Shown here: positions 44,260 through 52,900 of the stretch, piece by piece
Position numbering within the stretch: position 1 is the first letter of the stretch
How the letters are laid out: every line of letters begins with the position of its first letter
Assembly (NCBI GenBank): GCA_902620455.1
Contig: CACNIG010000005.1
Location: 53,643 to 117,642, forward strand
Reading direction: 5' to 3'
Origin: an uncultured Bacteroidota bacterium
GTDB lineage: Bacteria; Bacteroidota; Bacteroidia; Flavobacteriales; Flavobacteriaceae
DNA length: 64,000 nt
Program-made: the position numbers and the translations under genes
The notes under the pieces: generated by a model
Databases searched by the model: none
The model's input: the letters and a program-made list of their open reading frames with translations, nothing else
What the model was told of the DNA's origin: nothing

Positions 44260-44433
44260 TTATTTGTTTAACATCTGTTTAAAATAACAACCAAAAGAAA
44301 GAATTGAAGGAACCCATAATCCAACAAATAGTCCTTCATCTTTATAACCATAGAACCATAAAGAAACAGATAGGACAAAAGAGATGAATGCAGCTCCAAT
44401 TAGAAAGATATCAGATTTTTGAAAGTATTTCAT
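44260..44433 (-). CDS. Small membrane protein, two helices
   Basis: 57 residues from the ATG at 44433 (a TTG at 44454 would add seven). Two hydrophobic helices flank a GYKDEGLFVGLWVPS loop, and the C-terminus is basic. No named family recognised. It is the first gene of a two-gene unit with the 75-residue membrane protein, reading towards the trp operon. Confidence 0.58.
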   Translation of the reverse strand: MKYFQKSDIFLIGAAFISFVLSVSLWFYGYKDEGLFVGLWVPSILSFGCYFKQMLNK

Positions 44434-44541
44434 AGTAAATATATTTAAGTCCAAAATACATAATTAGAATTAAACTAAAAAAAGTATAACTCAAGTTTTT
44501 TTTAAATTACTATTTGGTTTTCTTATTTTAGAAATAAAAAT

Positions 44542-44850
44542 ATGATCAATCTAACTTCGGATGAGCTAGTTGAAAGGCTAAAAAAAGATAAAAATTCATA
44601 TTTATTAGACGTAAGAACAAATGAAGAATATGAAGATTCTCATATTCCAGATTCAAAATTGTTAAATATAAGAGATCCTCAACTATTCATGGATGGTATC
44701 CAAAAGTTGGATAAAAACAAAAACTATTATGTTTATTGTCATTCTGGAGTAAGAAGTGTTCAAGCATGTCAGATTATGAAGTCTTTTGGTTTTGAAAACC
44801 TATATAATTTGTTAGGTGGAATTTCTGAATGGACTGGTCAAAAGCAATAA
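44542..44850 (+). CDS. Rhodanese-like domain protein
   Basis: 102 residues forming a single rhodanese domain: LLDVRTNEEYEDSHIPDSKLLNI at the start and the active-site loop CHSGVRS with the catalytic Cys near residue 74. Single-domain rhodaneses transfer sulfur from thiosulfate or persulfides; the physiological donor and acceptor are unknown. Cytosolic, with no signal peptide. Confidence 0.9.
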   Translation: MINLTSDELVERLKKDKNSYLLDVRTNEEYEDSHIPDSKLLNIRDPQLFMDGIQKLDKNKNYYVYCHSGVRSVQACQIMKSFGFENLYNLLGGISEWTGQKQ

Positions 44851-44928
44851 ATCTTATATGCTTTATAAAAAAAGGCTCTTGTCCATTTTTTTATTAAGCA
44901 ATTTTTACTCATCTCCTAGGATTTATTT

Positions 44929-44936
44929 TATATTTG
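44929..44936 (+). promoter_or_regulatory. Predicted -7 box upstream of the alanine symporter
   Basis: TATATTTG, an exact TAnnTTTG match, in the 153-base gap between the rhodanese and symporter genes; it would give a 5' leader of about 60 bases. No clear -33 TTG. The rest of the gap shows no other feature to me. Confidence 0.36.
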
Positions 44937-45003
44937 ACATTCACTCTAATATTTAGGGTTTAACATTTAATTATTCATATAAACAACTTTTGATTAATAA
45001 ATT

Positions 45004-46500
45004 ATGACTACACAGGAAAAATTAGGAATAGATGAAAGAATAAATGAGGCATTTCAACCCATATCTAATTTTTGGGAAGGATTAATTCTTCATGAGTTTT
45101 TTGGGACAGGCATTCCAACGATAATTTTTTTATTGGTTGGTGGAGCTGCTTTCTTTACTCTATACTTTGGATTTATTAACATCCGTGGATTTGGACTTTC
45201 CCTAAGAACGGTTATGGGAAGATTTGATGGACTTGATGAAAAAAGAAAAGAAAGTGGAGAAGTTAGTCATTTTCAGGCTTTGGCAACAGCCGTATCGGGA
45301 ACAGTAGGCAATGGAAACATCGCAGGTGTTGCAATGGCAATTGCTATAGGTGGTCCTGGTGCTACCTTTTGGATGATTTTGTGTGGACTACTCGGTATGT
45401 CTTCCAAATTTGTTGAATGTACGCTTGGTGTAAAGTACAGAGATGTTGGATCTGATGGTACAGTATATGGTGGTCCTATGTATTATCTATCTAAGGGATT
45501 GAAAGAAAGAGGTTTTGAGAAGTTTGGAAAAGTTTTAGCAGTAATTTTTGCAGTTTTATGTATTGGTGCTTCATTTGGAGGTGGAAATGCTGCACAGTCA
45601 AATCAAGCTGCCTTGCAGATGGTTGATCTATTTGGTTTAACAGGTGGATCAGCTAGAACAATTGTTGGTATTATAATGATGATTGTTGTGGGAATCATAA
45701 TAATTGGTGGTATCAAAAGAATTGCATCTGTAACTGAAAAAATAGTTCCTTTTATGGCAGGAATGTATGTTTTAGCTTGTTTATATATAATTTTTTCAAA
45801 TATATCTTTTGTAGATGATGCATTTGCAATGATAATTAATGGTGCATTTGCACCTACTGCAGCAGTTGGTGGTTTTATAGGTGTTTTAGTTCAAGGGTTT
45901 AGAAGAGGTGCCTTCTCAAATGAAGCAGGTGCTGGTTCCGCATCAATTGCTCACTCAGCAGTAATTACAAGCTATCCTGCTTCTGAAGGATTAGTTGCTC
46001 TTTTAGAGCCATTTATTGATACTGTTGTGATATGTACAATGACAGCTCTTGTCATAATAATTTTTAATGGTGACAACACTTTATTTACTTATGGTAATTT
46101 AGTAGAGGGATCATCTGCTGTTATGGTTAATGGTCAACAGCTTGAAGGAGCGGGTTTAACATCAGCAGCATTTGCTGAATATATTTCTTTTTCTGGGCCT
46201 TTTCTAGCAATTGCTGTAGTACTTTTTGCGTTGTCAACAATGATTTCATGGTCTTACTATGGCCTTCAATCATGGATGTATGTTTTTGGAAAAGGTAAAA
46301 AATCAGATCTAACTTATAAGTTACTCTTCTTGGTATTCATAGTTATCGGTGCAGCTGGTGATATGTCTTCGGTATGGGCATTTTCAGATGCCATGATTTT
46401 AGCTCTAGTTTTTCCTAACATGATTGGTCTATTTATTTTATTTCCAAAAGTTAAAGAGGAATTAGCTAAATATGTTGAGGTAATTAATAGCAGAAAATAA
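45004..46500 (+). CDS. Alanine/glycine:cation symporter (AGCS family)
   Basis: 498-residue inner-membrane sodium symporter with about ten helices. AGCS hallmarks include HFQALATAVSGTVGNGNIAGVA near residue 95, GPMYYLSKGL near 158, RRGAFSNEAGAGSASIAHSA near 302 and a final FSDAMILALVFPNMIGL helix. It is longer at the N-terminus than AgcS of Methanococcus. Substrate likely alanine or glycine. It precedes rpsU with a 52-base gap and its own downstream promoter. Confidence 0.92.
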   Translation: MTTQEKLGIDERINEAFQPISNFWEGLILHEFFGTGIPTIIFLLVGGAAFFTLYFGFINIRGFGLSLRTVMGRFDGLDEKRKESGEVSHFQALATAVSGTVGNGNIAGVAMAIAIGGPGATFWMILCGLLGMSSKFVECTLGVKYRDVGSDGTVYGGPMYYLSKGLKERGFEKFGKVLAVIFAVLCIGASFGGGNAAQSNQAALQMVDLFGLTGGSARTIVGIIMMIVVGIIIIGGIKRIASVTEKIVPFMAGMYVLACLYIIFSNISFVDDAFAMIINGAFAPTAAVGGFIGVLVQGFRRGAFSNEAGAGSASIAHSAVITSYPASEGLVALLEPFIDTVVICTMTALVIIIFNGDNTLFTYGNLVEGSSAVMVNGQQLEGAGLTSAAFAEYISFSGPFLAIAVVLFALSTMISWSYYGLQSWMYVFGKGKKSDLTYKLLFLVFIVIGAAGDMSSVWAFSDAMILALVFPNMIGLFILFPKVKEELAKYVEVINSRK

Positions 46501-46523
46501 TAAGTATATTAAATACAATTATT

Positions 46524-46531
46524 TATATTTG
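46524..46531 (+). promoter_or_regulatory. Predicted -7 box of rpsU
   Basis: TATATTTG exactly matches TAnnTTTG, 21 bases upstream of the rpsU ATG at 46553, in a 52-base gap. A -33 TTG at the usual distance is not obvious. Confidence 0.43.
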
Positions 46532-46552
46532 CGCTTGAAATAAAATTAATAG

Positions 46553-46747
46553 ATGTTAATTATACCAATTAAAGACGGTGAAAATATCGATAAAGCTCTA
46601 AAGAGATTTAAGCGTAAGTTTGATAAAACTGGAGTCATGAGATCTCTCAGAGACAGAAAACAGTTTGTTAAACCATCAGTAGTTCACAGAACTAAGATCA
46701 AAAAAGCTCAATACATTCAAAGGCTTAAAGATCAAGAAAATCTATAA
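46553..46747 (+). CDS. rpsU: Ribosomal protein S21
   Basis: 64 residues, highly basic, with the S21 features of the short N-terminal strand (LIIPIKDGENIDKALKRFKRK) and the RDRKQFVKPSVVHR segment. S21 sits near the anti-Shine-Dalgarno in the small subunit. In Bacteroidetes rpsU is followed by a xer-type recombinase, as here. Confidence 0.96.
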   Translation: MLIIPIKDGENIDKALKRFKRKFDKTGVMRSLRDRKQFVKPSVVHRTKIKKAQYIQRLKDQENL

Positions 46748-46787
46748 TATCTTACTATTTGTTCTTTAACATTGTAACTTAGTTATA

Positions 46788-47675
46788 ATGTTAATTGAAA
46801 AGTTTATTGAATATTTAAAAATAGAGAAGAACTATTCGGTAAATACTCTATCTGCCTACAAGAAAGACTTGATTGAATTTCAAGTATTTATCAATGAAAA
46901 TTTTGATAAATGTGTAATTGAAAATGTTGATTACAAAATTATAAGATCATGGATAGTCCTTCTTGTAAACAAAAACTTATCTAATAGATCAATTAATCGA
47001 AAAGTTTCAAGCTTGAAATCGTTTTATAAGTTTTTAGTAAAAACAGAAACCATTAATTCCTCGCCTTTAATAGCTCATAGTCCATTAAAACAATCCAAAA
47101 AGATTCAAGTTCCATTTTCAAAGGATGAGATAGGTGCATTATTAGATAGTGATTTTTTCAAAAGTGATTATAAAGGAGTCTTACAAAAAACAATTATTTC
47201 ATTTTTTTATTTTACTGGTGTCAGAAGAATTGAGTTAATAAATCTGAAAACGTCGGATATAAACATGAATTCATATACAATAAGAATAATGGGAAAAAGA
47301 AATAAGGAAAGAATTATCCCAATGTTACCAAAATTAAAAGAATCAATTAGCGAATATCTTAAAATAAAATCGCAAGAATTTAATAATGTAATATCTGATT
47401 ATTTATTTATTTCAAAATCTGGTATCCAGCTTTCAGAAAAATATGTCTATAGAACGGTAAACGAATATTTTAAGCTTGTTTCTCCAAAAGTTAAAAAAGC
47501 CCCTCATGTTTTAAGACATAGTTTTGCCACTCACTTAATTAATGAAGGAGCTGATATAAATTCAGTAAAAGAATTGTTAGGTCATTCAAGTCTTTCAGCT
47601 ACTCAAGTGTACAGTCACACTAGCATGGAGAGAATTAAGGAGGTCTTTAAAAACTCACATCCAAGAGCAAAATAA
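46788..47675 (+). CDS. xerC: Tyrosine recombinase XerC/XerD type
   Basis: 295-residue site-specific recombinase. N-terminal SAM-like DNA-binding domain (IEKNYSVNTLSAYKKDL), then the catalytic domain with the first Arg in GVRRIEL, HVLRHSFATHL (His-x-x-Arg) and LGHSSLSATQVYSH, whose Tyr is the nucleophile. The fixed place behind rpsU and the length suit the chromosomal XerC-type enzyme for dimer resolution; it is not a mobile-element integrase. The usual hpf/raiA gene does not follow. Confidence 0.9.
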   Translation: MLIEKFIEYLKIEKNYSVNTLSAYKKDLIEFQVFINENFDKCVIENVDYKIIRSWIVLLVNKNLSNRSINRKVSSLKSFYKFLVKTETINSSPLIAHSPLKQSKKIQVPFSKDEIGALLDSDFFKSDYKGVLQKTIISFFYFTGVRRIELINLKTSDINMNSYTIRIMGKRNKERIIPMLPKLKESISEYLKIKSQEFNNVISDYLFISKSGIQLSEKYVYRTVNEYFKLVSPKVKKAPHVLRHSFATHLINEGADINSVKELLGHSSLSATQVYSHTSMERIKEVFKNSHPRAK

Positions 47676-47700
47676 TATTTTAAAATTATTAACTTTTTAC

Positions 47701-47731
47701 TTTGTTTGAGCAGAAAAAAGCTTTTATTTTG
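47701..47731 (+). promoter_or_regulatory. Possible promoter of the tRNA-Thr-Tyr-Gly cluster
   Basis: TTTG at 47701-47704 and TTATTTTG at 47724-47731 (one mismatch to TAnnTTTG), 19 bases apart, about 20 bases before the first tRNA. Confidence 0.38.
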
Positions 47732-47751
47732 CATTCAGTTTTTTATAACAA

Positions 47752-47825
47752 GCCGATGTAGCTCAGCTGGCTAGAGCAGCTGATTTGTAATCAGCAGGTC
47801 GTGGGTTCGAGTCCCTCCATCGGCT
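47752..47825 (+). tRNA. tRNA-Thr (anticodon TGT)
   Basis: 74 bases. Acceptor GCCGATG pairs with CATCGGC, discriminator T. Anticodon stem GCTGA/TCAGC, loop TTTGTAA giving TGT. T arm GTGGGTTCGAGTCCCTC contains one T-T mismatch. CCA not encoded. First of a four-tRNA set that is interrupted by protein genes. Confidence 0.96.
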
Positions 47826-47843
47826 CTTTGAAATTTTGGAATT

Positions 47844-47925
47844 GGGGAGATACTCAAGCGGTCAACGAGAGCAGTCTGTAAAACTGTTGGCTACGCCTTC
47901 GTAGGTTCGAATCCTGCTCTCCCCA
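47844..47925 (+). tRNA. tRNA-Tyr (anticodon GTA)
   Basis: 82 bases with a long variable arm, as normal for bacterial tRNA-Tyr. Acceptor GGGGAGA pairs with TCTCCCC, discriminator A. Anticodon loop CTGTAAA in the stem GCAGT/ACTGT. CCA not encoded. Confidence 0.96.
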
Positions 47926-47934
47926 CAAAATAAC

Positions 47935-48007
47935 GCGGGAGTAGCTCAGTTGGTAGAGCGTCAGCCTTCCAAGCTGAATGTCGCGAGTTCGACCCTCGTC
48001 TCCCGCT
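47935..48007 (+). tRNA. tRNA-Gly (anticodon TCC)
   Basis: 73 bases. Acceptor GCGGGAG pairs with CTCCCGC, discriminator T. Anticodon stem TCAGC/GCTGA with loop CTTCCAA. CCA not encoded. The serine hydrolase gene starts 16 bases downstream. Confidence 0.96.
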
Positions 48008-48023
48008 CAAATCACTTCTTTAT

Positions 48024-49217
48024 ATGAATAGTTTCTTCAAAATATCAATAAATCGACTTTATTACATTTTTATATCATTAATATTAGTTTCTTGTCAATC
48101 AAATTCTGAGATTGATAATAATTTAATTCAAGAATTTCAAAAGCAACTTATAAAAGATGAAACTACTGGCTCTAACGTTGCTATGGTTTTTAAAGATGAT
48201 GAAGTTGTGTATAAGCAAGTTGTTAATTCTGGTAAAGAGGGAGATAAAAATATTAATGATGATACAATATTCCCTGTTTGGTCAATGACTAAACCAATTA
48301 CAATAGTAGCTATGATGACTCTTTTTGAAGATGGCCTCATAGATTTTAATGATGATGTGTCAAATTACATCCCAAGTTTTAAAAATATCAAATGTAAAGG
48401 AAAAGTTGATGAGATATACGATTGTAAAAATTCCTTAAAGATTTTACATTTAATGACACACAGAGCAGGTTACAAATACTATAATTGGAAGTATTACAGA
48501 CTCCAGCCAGGTGAATCTATGGGTCTATACATTAATCATGAAAAATATGATAACTTAAAGGATTTTGCTGAGGATGTCGCAAGAATCCCCTTAGAGTATG
48601 AGCCTGGAGCACAGTATGTTTATGGAATAAGTCAAGCTATTTTAGGAAGAATTGTTGAGGTGGTGACAAAAAAGACTTTTTATGAATATTTAAAGGAAAG
48701 GATATTGGATCCACTTGGTATGACAAATACCAAATTTTATCTAACTGAGGATGAAAGAAATAGATTTCAACCATTATTCTTAAATTCTCAATCAATAAAA
48801 GAGTTTACAAACTCTTACGACGAACTTAACTATGATATAGATAATCATGCTTATTTTGGAGGAGAAGGATTAGTATCAACCTTAGAAGATTATGCAAAAT
48901 TTTGTAAAATGTTATTAAATGATGGAGAGTTAAATGGTGAGAGAATAATTTCACAATCTAGTATTGATATAATGACACAGAAACACTCTGAAGGACAAGA
49001 TGGATTTTACACTGCATTTTCTTTATTTGTTCTAGAAAATCCTGAGAAAGATGGAAGAGGTTCATCCAAGGGAATTTATGGATGGTCTGGATATCACAAC
49101 ACTCACTTTTGGATAGATAATCAAAAAAATCTTTTTGGTCTATTCATGACAAGAGCTAGAGAATATAATCAGGATATACAAAATGATTTTAGAGAGGCTG
49201 TATACTCTATATATTAA
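48024..49217 (+). CDS. Serine hydrolase of the beta-lactamase/penicillin-binding protein family, lipoprotein
   Basis: 397 residues. N-terminal signal with lipobox LVSC (Cys 24), so lipid-anchored in the envelope. Class C-type catalytic Ser-x-x-Lys is SMTK (residues 87-90) and the second motif is YVYGIS, a Tyr-x-Gly-like replacement of Tyr-x-Asn, as in many esterases of this fold. Third motif region is HTHF-rich near the C-terminus. True beta-lactamase activity is unlikely; an esterase or peptidase is more likely. It lies inside the tRNA cluster between tRNA-Gly and tRNA-Thr, where other flavobacteria usually have no gene. Confidence 0.87.
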   Translation: MNSFFKISINRLYYIFISLILVSCQSNSEIDNNLIQEFQKQLIKDETTGSNVAMVFKDDEVVYKQVVNSGKEGDKNINDDTIFPVWSMTKPITIVAMMTLFEDGLIDFNDDVSNYIPSFKNIKCKGKVDEIYDCKNSLKILHLMTHRAGYKYYNWKYYRLQPGESMGLYINHEKYDNLKDFAEDVARIPLEYEPGAQYVYGISQAILGRIVEVVTKKTFYEYLKERILDPLGMTNTKFYLTEDERNRFQPLFLNSQSIKEFTNSYDELNYDIDNHAYFGGEGLVSTLEDYAKFCKMLLNDGELNGERIISQSSIDIMTQKHSEGQDGFYTAFSLFVLENPEKDGRGSSKGIYGWSGYHNTHFWIDNQKNLFGLFMTRAREYNQDIQNDFREAVYSIY

Positions 49218-49234
49218 TTTTGTTATTAAATTAA

Positions 49235-49306
49235 GCCGATATAGCTCAGGGGTAGAGCGTTTCCTTGGTAAGGAAAAGGTCCCGAGTTCAAATCTCGGTA
49301 TTGGCT
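49235..49306 (+). tRNA. tRNA-Thr (anticodon GGT)
   Basis: 72 bases. Acceptor GCCGATA pairs with TATTGGC (one G-T wobble), discriminator T. Anticodon stem TTTCC/GGAAA with loop TTGGTAA. CCA not encoded. In related genomes this tRNA directly precedes tuf; here about 11 kb intervenes. Confidence 0.95.
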
Positions 49307-49309
49307 CTA

Positions 49310-49504
49310 CTATAATGTGGTTTTAAAAATTATTTGGTAAATAAGCAAAAAGGTTCCAAAAATTGCGCCACCAAAGTAAATTATCTTTAAAAGTAAAATA
49401 AATTTCTTTCCAAGTATATTCTCCTTCTCCCATCTTCTTACTATTATTATTGCAACAACAAAAAGTAATATTGAAAATAATGTGCCAAACAAGTCAAATA
49501 TCAT
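49310..49504 (-). CDS. Small membrane protein, two helices
   Basis: 64 residues: a hydrophobic N-terminal helix (about 5-21), a charged loop (RRWEKENILGKK) and a second helix (about 36-58). No family recognised. It reads towards the tRNA-Thr and stops 4 bases from it. Coding is supported only by the membrane-like composition. Confidence 0.45.
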   Translation of the reverse strand: MIFDLFGTLFSILLFVVAIIIVRRWEKENILGKKFILLLKIIYFGGAIFGTFLLIYQIIFKTTL

Positions 49505-49576
49505 AATTTAGTAATAATTAGTACAGCAAATTTATATTAGAATCTTTTTAGATTTACCTCTTTATTTGTTAAAAAA

Positions 49577-49732
49577 ATGAGAAAAAACATCAAGTATATA
49601 ATTATTTTTTTTGTTGTAATATTTATAGATATTATCATAAATATGGGTTTTCTTCTCTATACAGGAGGAAGTCATAAATCTCAGCTTTCATTTATTGATA
49701 AATTTTTGCTAAAATTAATTGACTATTTCTAA
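49577..49732 (+). CDS. Possible 51-residue membrane protein
   Basis: ATG at 49577 opens a 51-codon frame with a basic start (MRKNIKY), one hydrophobic helix (about residues 8-28) and a polar tail ending in LIDYF. It ends 10 bases before the ATG of the sugar porter gene, so it may be cotranscribed. No homologue recognised. Confidence 0.4.
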   Translation: MRKNIKYIIIFFVVIFIDIIINMGFLLYTGGSHKSQLSFIDKFLLKLIDYF

Positions 49733-49742
49733 TCTTCATAAC

Positions 49743-51059
49743 ATGAATAAATTATTAAAATGGTCATTAACTGCTGCTTTAGCAGGGTTTCTATTTGGGT
49801 TTGATACTGTTGTAATATCTGGTGCTGATCAAAAGCTTCAAGAGTTATGGAATTCCTCAGATATTTTTCATGGCTCGGTTGTGATGGCGATGGCCTTGTG
49901 GGGAACAGTTATTGGAGCAATTTTTGGAGGAATTCCAACAAGAAAATATGGACGAAGAAACACACTAATTTGGATTGGAATATTCTATTCAATTTCAGCA
50001 ATTGGCTCAGCTCTTGCAAATGATCCAATTACTTTTGCGGTATTCAGATTTATAGGTGGAGTAGGTGTTGGAGTTTCTGGTATTGCAGCTCCTGCATACA
50101 TCTCAGAAATTGCACCAGCAAAAAATAGGGGAAGACTTGTTGGGCTCTATCAATTTAATCTGGTAACTGGAATATTAGTTGCATTTTTATCAAATTATCT
50201 ACTCAGTGGAATTGGTGAAAATGACTGGAGATATATGATGGGTGTAGAGGCTATTCCAGCTATATTATATACTTTACTTGTTCTTTCTATTCCAAAAAGT
50301 CCAAGATGGCTTTATCTCAATAACCAAAAAGATAAAGCTGAAAAAATAATAAGGGATGCTTATTCAAAAAATGATGCAGATGAATTAATTATTGAAATAA
50401 CAAGAGATAAAGAATCAAATGCTGAATCAGAATCAATCTTTCAAAAAAAATATAGTTTTATACTTACTCTTGCCTTCTTAGTTGCAGCTTTTAACCAATT
50501 TTCAGGAATTAATGCATTCCTTTATTATGCTCCCAGGATATTTGAAGAGGGAGGGCTTGGTCAGAGCGCGGCATTATTAAATAGTGTTGGAATTGGTCTG
50601 ACCAATGTAATTTTTACATTTATTGGAATTAATTTAATTGATAAACTTGGAAGAAAAGTTCTTATGTATATAGGGTCCATTGGTTATATAATTTCTCTTA
50701 GTTTAATTAGTCTCTCTTTTATTTTAGAATGGGGTGGTATTGCACTTCCAATTTTTTTATTTTTATTTATAGCGTCTCACGCAATTGGACAGGGTGCAAT
50801 AATTTGGGTATATATATCCGAAATTTTTCCAAATCATATTAGGAGTTATGGACAGTCATTTGGAATCTCTACTCACTGGGTTTTAGCTGCCATTATACCA
50901 TCATTTGTACCTTTCTTATTTGGTTGGATTGGTCCTGGAATTGTATTTGCATTTTTCGCTTTTATGATGGTTTTGCAATTACTTTTTACTCATTTTATAA
51001 TGCCAGAGACAAAAGGTGTGTCTCTTGAAGAATTAAGTAAAAAATTAATTAAAAACTAA
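49743..51059 (+). CDS. Sugar porter, major facilitator superfamily
   Basis: 438-residue, 12-helix sugar:proton symporter of the XylE/GLUT type. Signatures: GFDTVVISGA in helix 1, RKYGRRNTLIW between helices 2 and 3, RFIGGVGVGVSGIAAPAYISEIAPAKNRGRL, PKSPRWL, NQFSGINAFLYYAPRIF in helix 7, DKLGRKVLMY, and PETKGVSLEEL at the end of helix 12. A hexose or pentose is the expected substrate. ATG at 49743 is preferred over an upstream TTG. It is convergent with the SSS symporter. Confidence 0.92.
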   Translation: MNKLLKWSLTAALAGFLFGFDTVVISGADQKLQELWNSSDIFHGSVVMAMALWGTVIGAIFGGIPTRKYGRRNTLIWIGIFYSISAIGSALANDPITFAVFRFIGGVGVGVSGIAAPAYISEIAPAKNRGRLVGLYQFNLVTGILVAFLSNYLLSGIGENDWRYMMGVEAIPAILYTLLVLSIPKSPRWLYLNNQKDKAEKIIRDAYSKNDADELIIEITRDKESNAESESIFQKKYSFILTLAFLVAAFNQFSGINAFLYYAPRIFEEGGLGQSAALLNSVGIGLTNVIFTFIGINLIDKLGRKVLMYIGSIGYIISLSLISLSFILEWGGIALPIFLFLFIASHAIGQGAIIWVYISEIFPNHIRSYGQSFGISTHWVLAAIIPSFVPFLFGWIGPGIVFAFFAFMMVLQLLFTHFIMPETKGVSLEELSKKLIKN

Positions 51060-51110
51060 TAGGAATAGGATTAAACTTGGAAGAAACCTTTTCATAGTTT
51101 AAATAATTCT

Positions 51111-52799
51111 CTACCAAAACATTGCATATAAGAATGCTGTAATTAGAAGAACACTAAAGGCTCCAATATTAAATGTATTGTTTGTTGCAAATAATTCTTT
51201 TGTGAGATTAATACCCTTTGGATCATCTTGATTCCCTTCAATATAACTTATAATTGTAATAATGGCTAATGTTGCTAGGCAAGTATAACCCATCTGATGC
51301 ATAAAAGGAAGCTCAACAAATATTGATGCATCACTCCATCCTTTTGGAGCAACTTTAAAATACATAGCTATTGGAATTGATAATATTGCTCCCCATATAG
51401 CAGCATTATTAGTAGCTTTTTTATAAAATAATCCCATTAAAAATACTGCCAGGATTCCAGGACTCACAACCCCTGTGTATTCTTGAATAAATATAAATAC
51501 TTGACCAAGACTTCCAAGTTGTGGAGCAATTATTATTGCAATAATTAATGCTACAACTGCAGTTATTCTTCCTACTGATACCATCTTTGAATCTGAGGCA
51601 TTTTTATTAAAATGAGATTTGTATATATCCATTGTAAAAATTGTAGATGTAGAATTTAACATCGAAGCTAACGAAGAAACAATAGCAGCTGCAAGAGCAG
51701 CAAGTATAAGACCTTTAACTCCTACAGGAATAAAGTTTTTAATCAGCCAAGGTGCAGCATTATCATTAGCAAAATTTCCTGTGGCACCAATAAAACCTGG
51801 ATCAACTGATGCAGTTGTTAAGACTCCAGACTCATCAATATTCATTACGTATGCAATAATTCCAGGCAATACAACAATTACAGGTATTATTAGTTTAAGG
51901 AAAGCAGCGAAAACTATCCCTTTTTGACCTTCAGCTAGACTTTTTGCTGCAAGCGTTCTTTGTATAATGTATTGATTAAAACCCCAATAATATAGATTTG
52001 CCACCCACATACCTCCAATTAATACTGCAAGACCTGGAAGATCCCACCAGGCATCACCTCCATTAGGTTTTATAATTTCACCTTTAGATAAAATCATTGA
52101 AAATCTTTCAGGTGCCTTTTCATAAACATATTTTAAACCATCGATGAAGCTTCCTGAATCTGTAACGTTTGCAAGGGCAAAATAAGTCATTAGTAAACCA
52201 CCAAAAATTAAAATAACAACTTGGATTACATCTGTCCATGCAACAGATGCAAGACCTCCCCAAAGAGAATATGCTGCAGCAAATAAACCAAGTCCAATTA
52301 TACTGTTCAATAAAATTGATCCATCACCAACACCAATTATAGTGTCAAGAGCTTTACCACCAAGGAACAATACAGTTGTTAGGTTTACAAAAACAAAGAG
52401 TGCAATCCAGAATATAGCAAGAATGGTTTTTAGGTTAGTGCTATATCTTTTTTCAATAAATTCAGGAATTGTATATAGACCTTTCTCAATAAATATTGGA
52501 AGAAAATACTTGCCTACAACTAAAAGAGTGATTGCTGCCATCCATTCATACGAAGCAATTGCAAGTCCAAGAGCAAATCCTGATCCTGACATTCCAATAA
52601 ATTGTTCAGCAGATATATTAGCCGCAATTAGTGAGGCACCAACTGCCCACCAAGGAAGAGACTTACTTGCTAGAAAGTAATCTTCAGCATTTTTTTGTTT
52701 TCCTTTTTTATCTCGAGAGACCCATAAACCTATTCCTAATATTATTAGTGCATAAAGCCCAAAGATCAGATAGTCTAATAATTCAAAAGTCCCACTCAT
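51111..52799 (-). CDS. Sodium/solute symporter (SSS family, SGLT-like)
   Basis: 562-residue, about 14-helix sodium-coupled transporter. N-terminal YFLASKSLPWWAVGASLIAANISAEQFIGMSGSG is the SSS signature, followed by GLYTIPEFIEKRY, an LWGGLASVAWTDVIQ region and AALAAAIVSSLASMLNSTSTIFTMDIY, which is the second SSS signature. These and ILRTL-type GFNQYIIQRTLAAKS resemble sodium/glucose and galactose symporters. Together with the neighbouring MFS porter it points to sugar uptake. Confidence 0.92.
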   Translation of the reverse strand: MSGTFELLDYLIFGLYALIILGIGLWVSRDKKGKQKNAEDYFLASKSLPWWAVGASLIAANISAEQFIGMSGSGFALGLAIASYEWMAAITLLVVGKYFLPIFIEKGLYTIPEFIEKRYSTNLKTILAIFWIALFVFVNLTTVLFLGGKALDTIIGVGDGSILLNSIIGLGLFAAAYSLWGGLASVAWTDVIQVVILIFGGLLMTYFALANVTDSGSFIDGLKYVYEKAPERFSMILSKGEIIKPNGGDAWWDLPGLAVLIGGMWVANLYYWGFNQYIIQRTLAAKSLAEGQKGIVFAAFLKLIIPVIVVLPGIIAYVMNIDESGVLTTASVDPGFIGATGNFANDNAAPWLIKNFIPVGVKGLILAALAAAIVSSLASMLNSTSTIFTMDIYKSHFNKNASDSKMVSVGRITAVVALIIAIIIAPQLGSLGQVFIFIQEYTGVVSPGILAVFLMGLFYKKATNNAAIWGAILSIPIAMYFKVAPKGWSDASIFVELPFMHQMGYTCLATLAIITIISYIEGNQDDPKGINLTKELFATNNTFNIGAFSVLLITAFLYAMFW

Positions 52800-52900
52800 T
52801 CAGTTAAAGTTAAAATTGAAAAGTTTAATTGATTTTGTTTAGTTATTATAAAATTAGAATTTTTGTTTAATTTAAAAAATTAAAGTCCAACAGTTACAAA

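Noticed and set aside
46788..47675. Tyrosine recombinase as an integrase of an island next to the tRNA cluster
   Set aside because: Its place behind rpsU and its length match the chromosomal Xer gene conserved in this position; no att repeats were seen.
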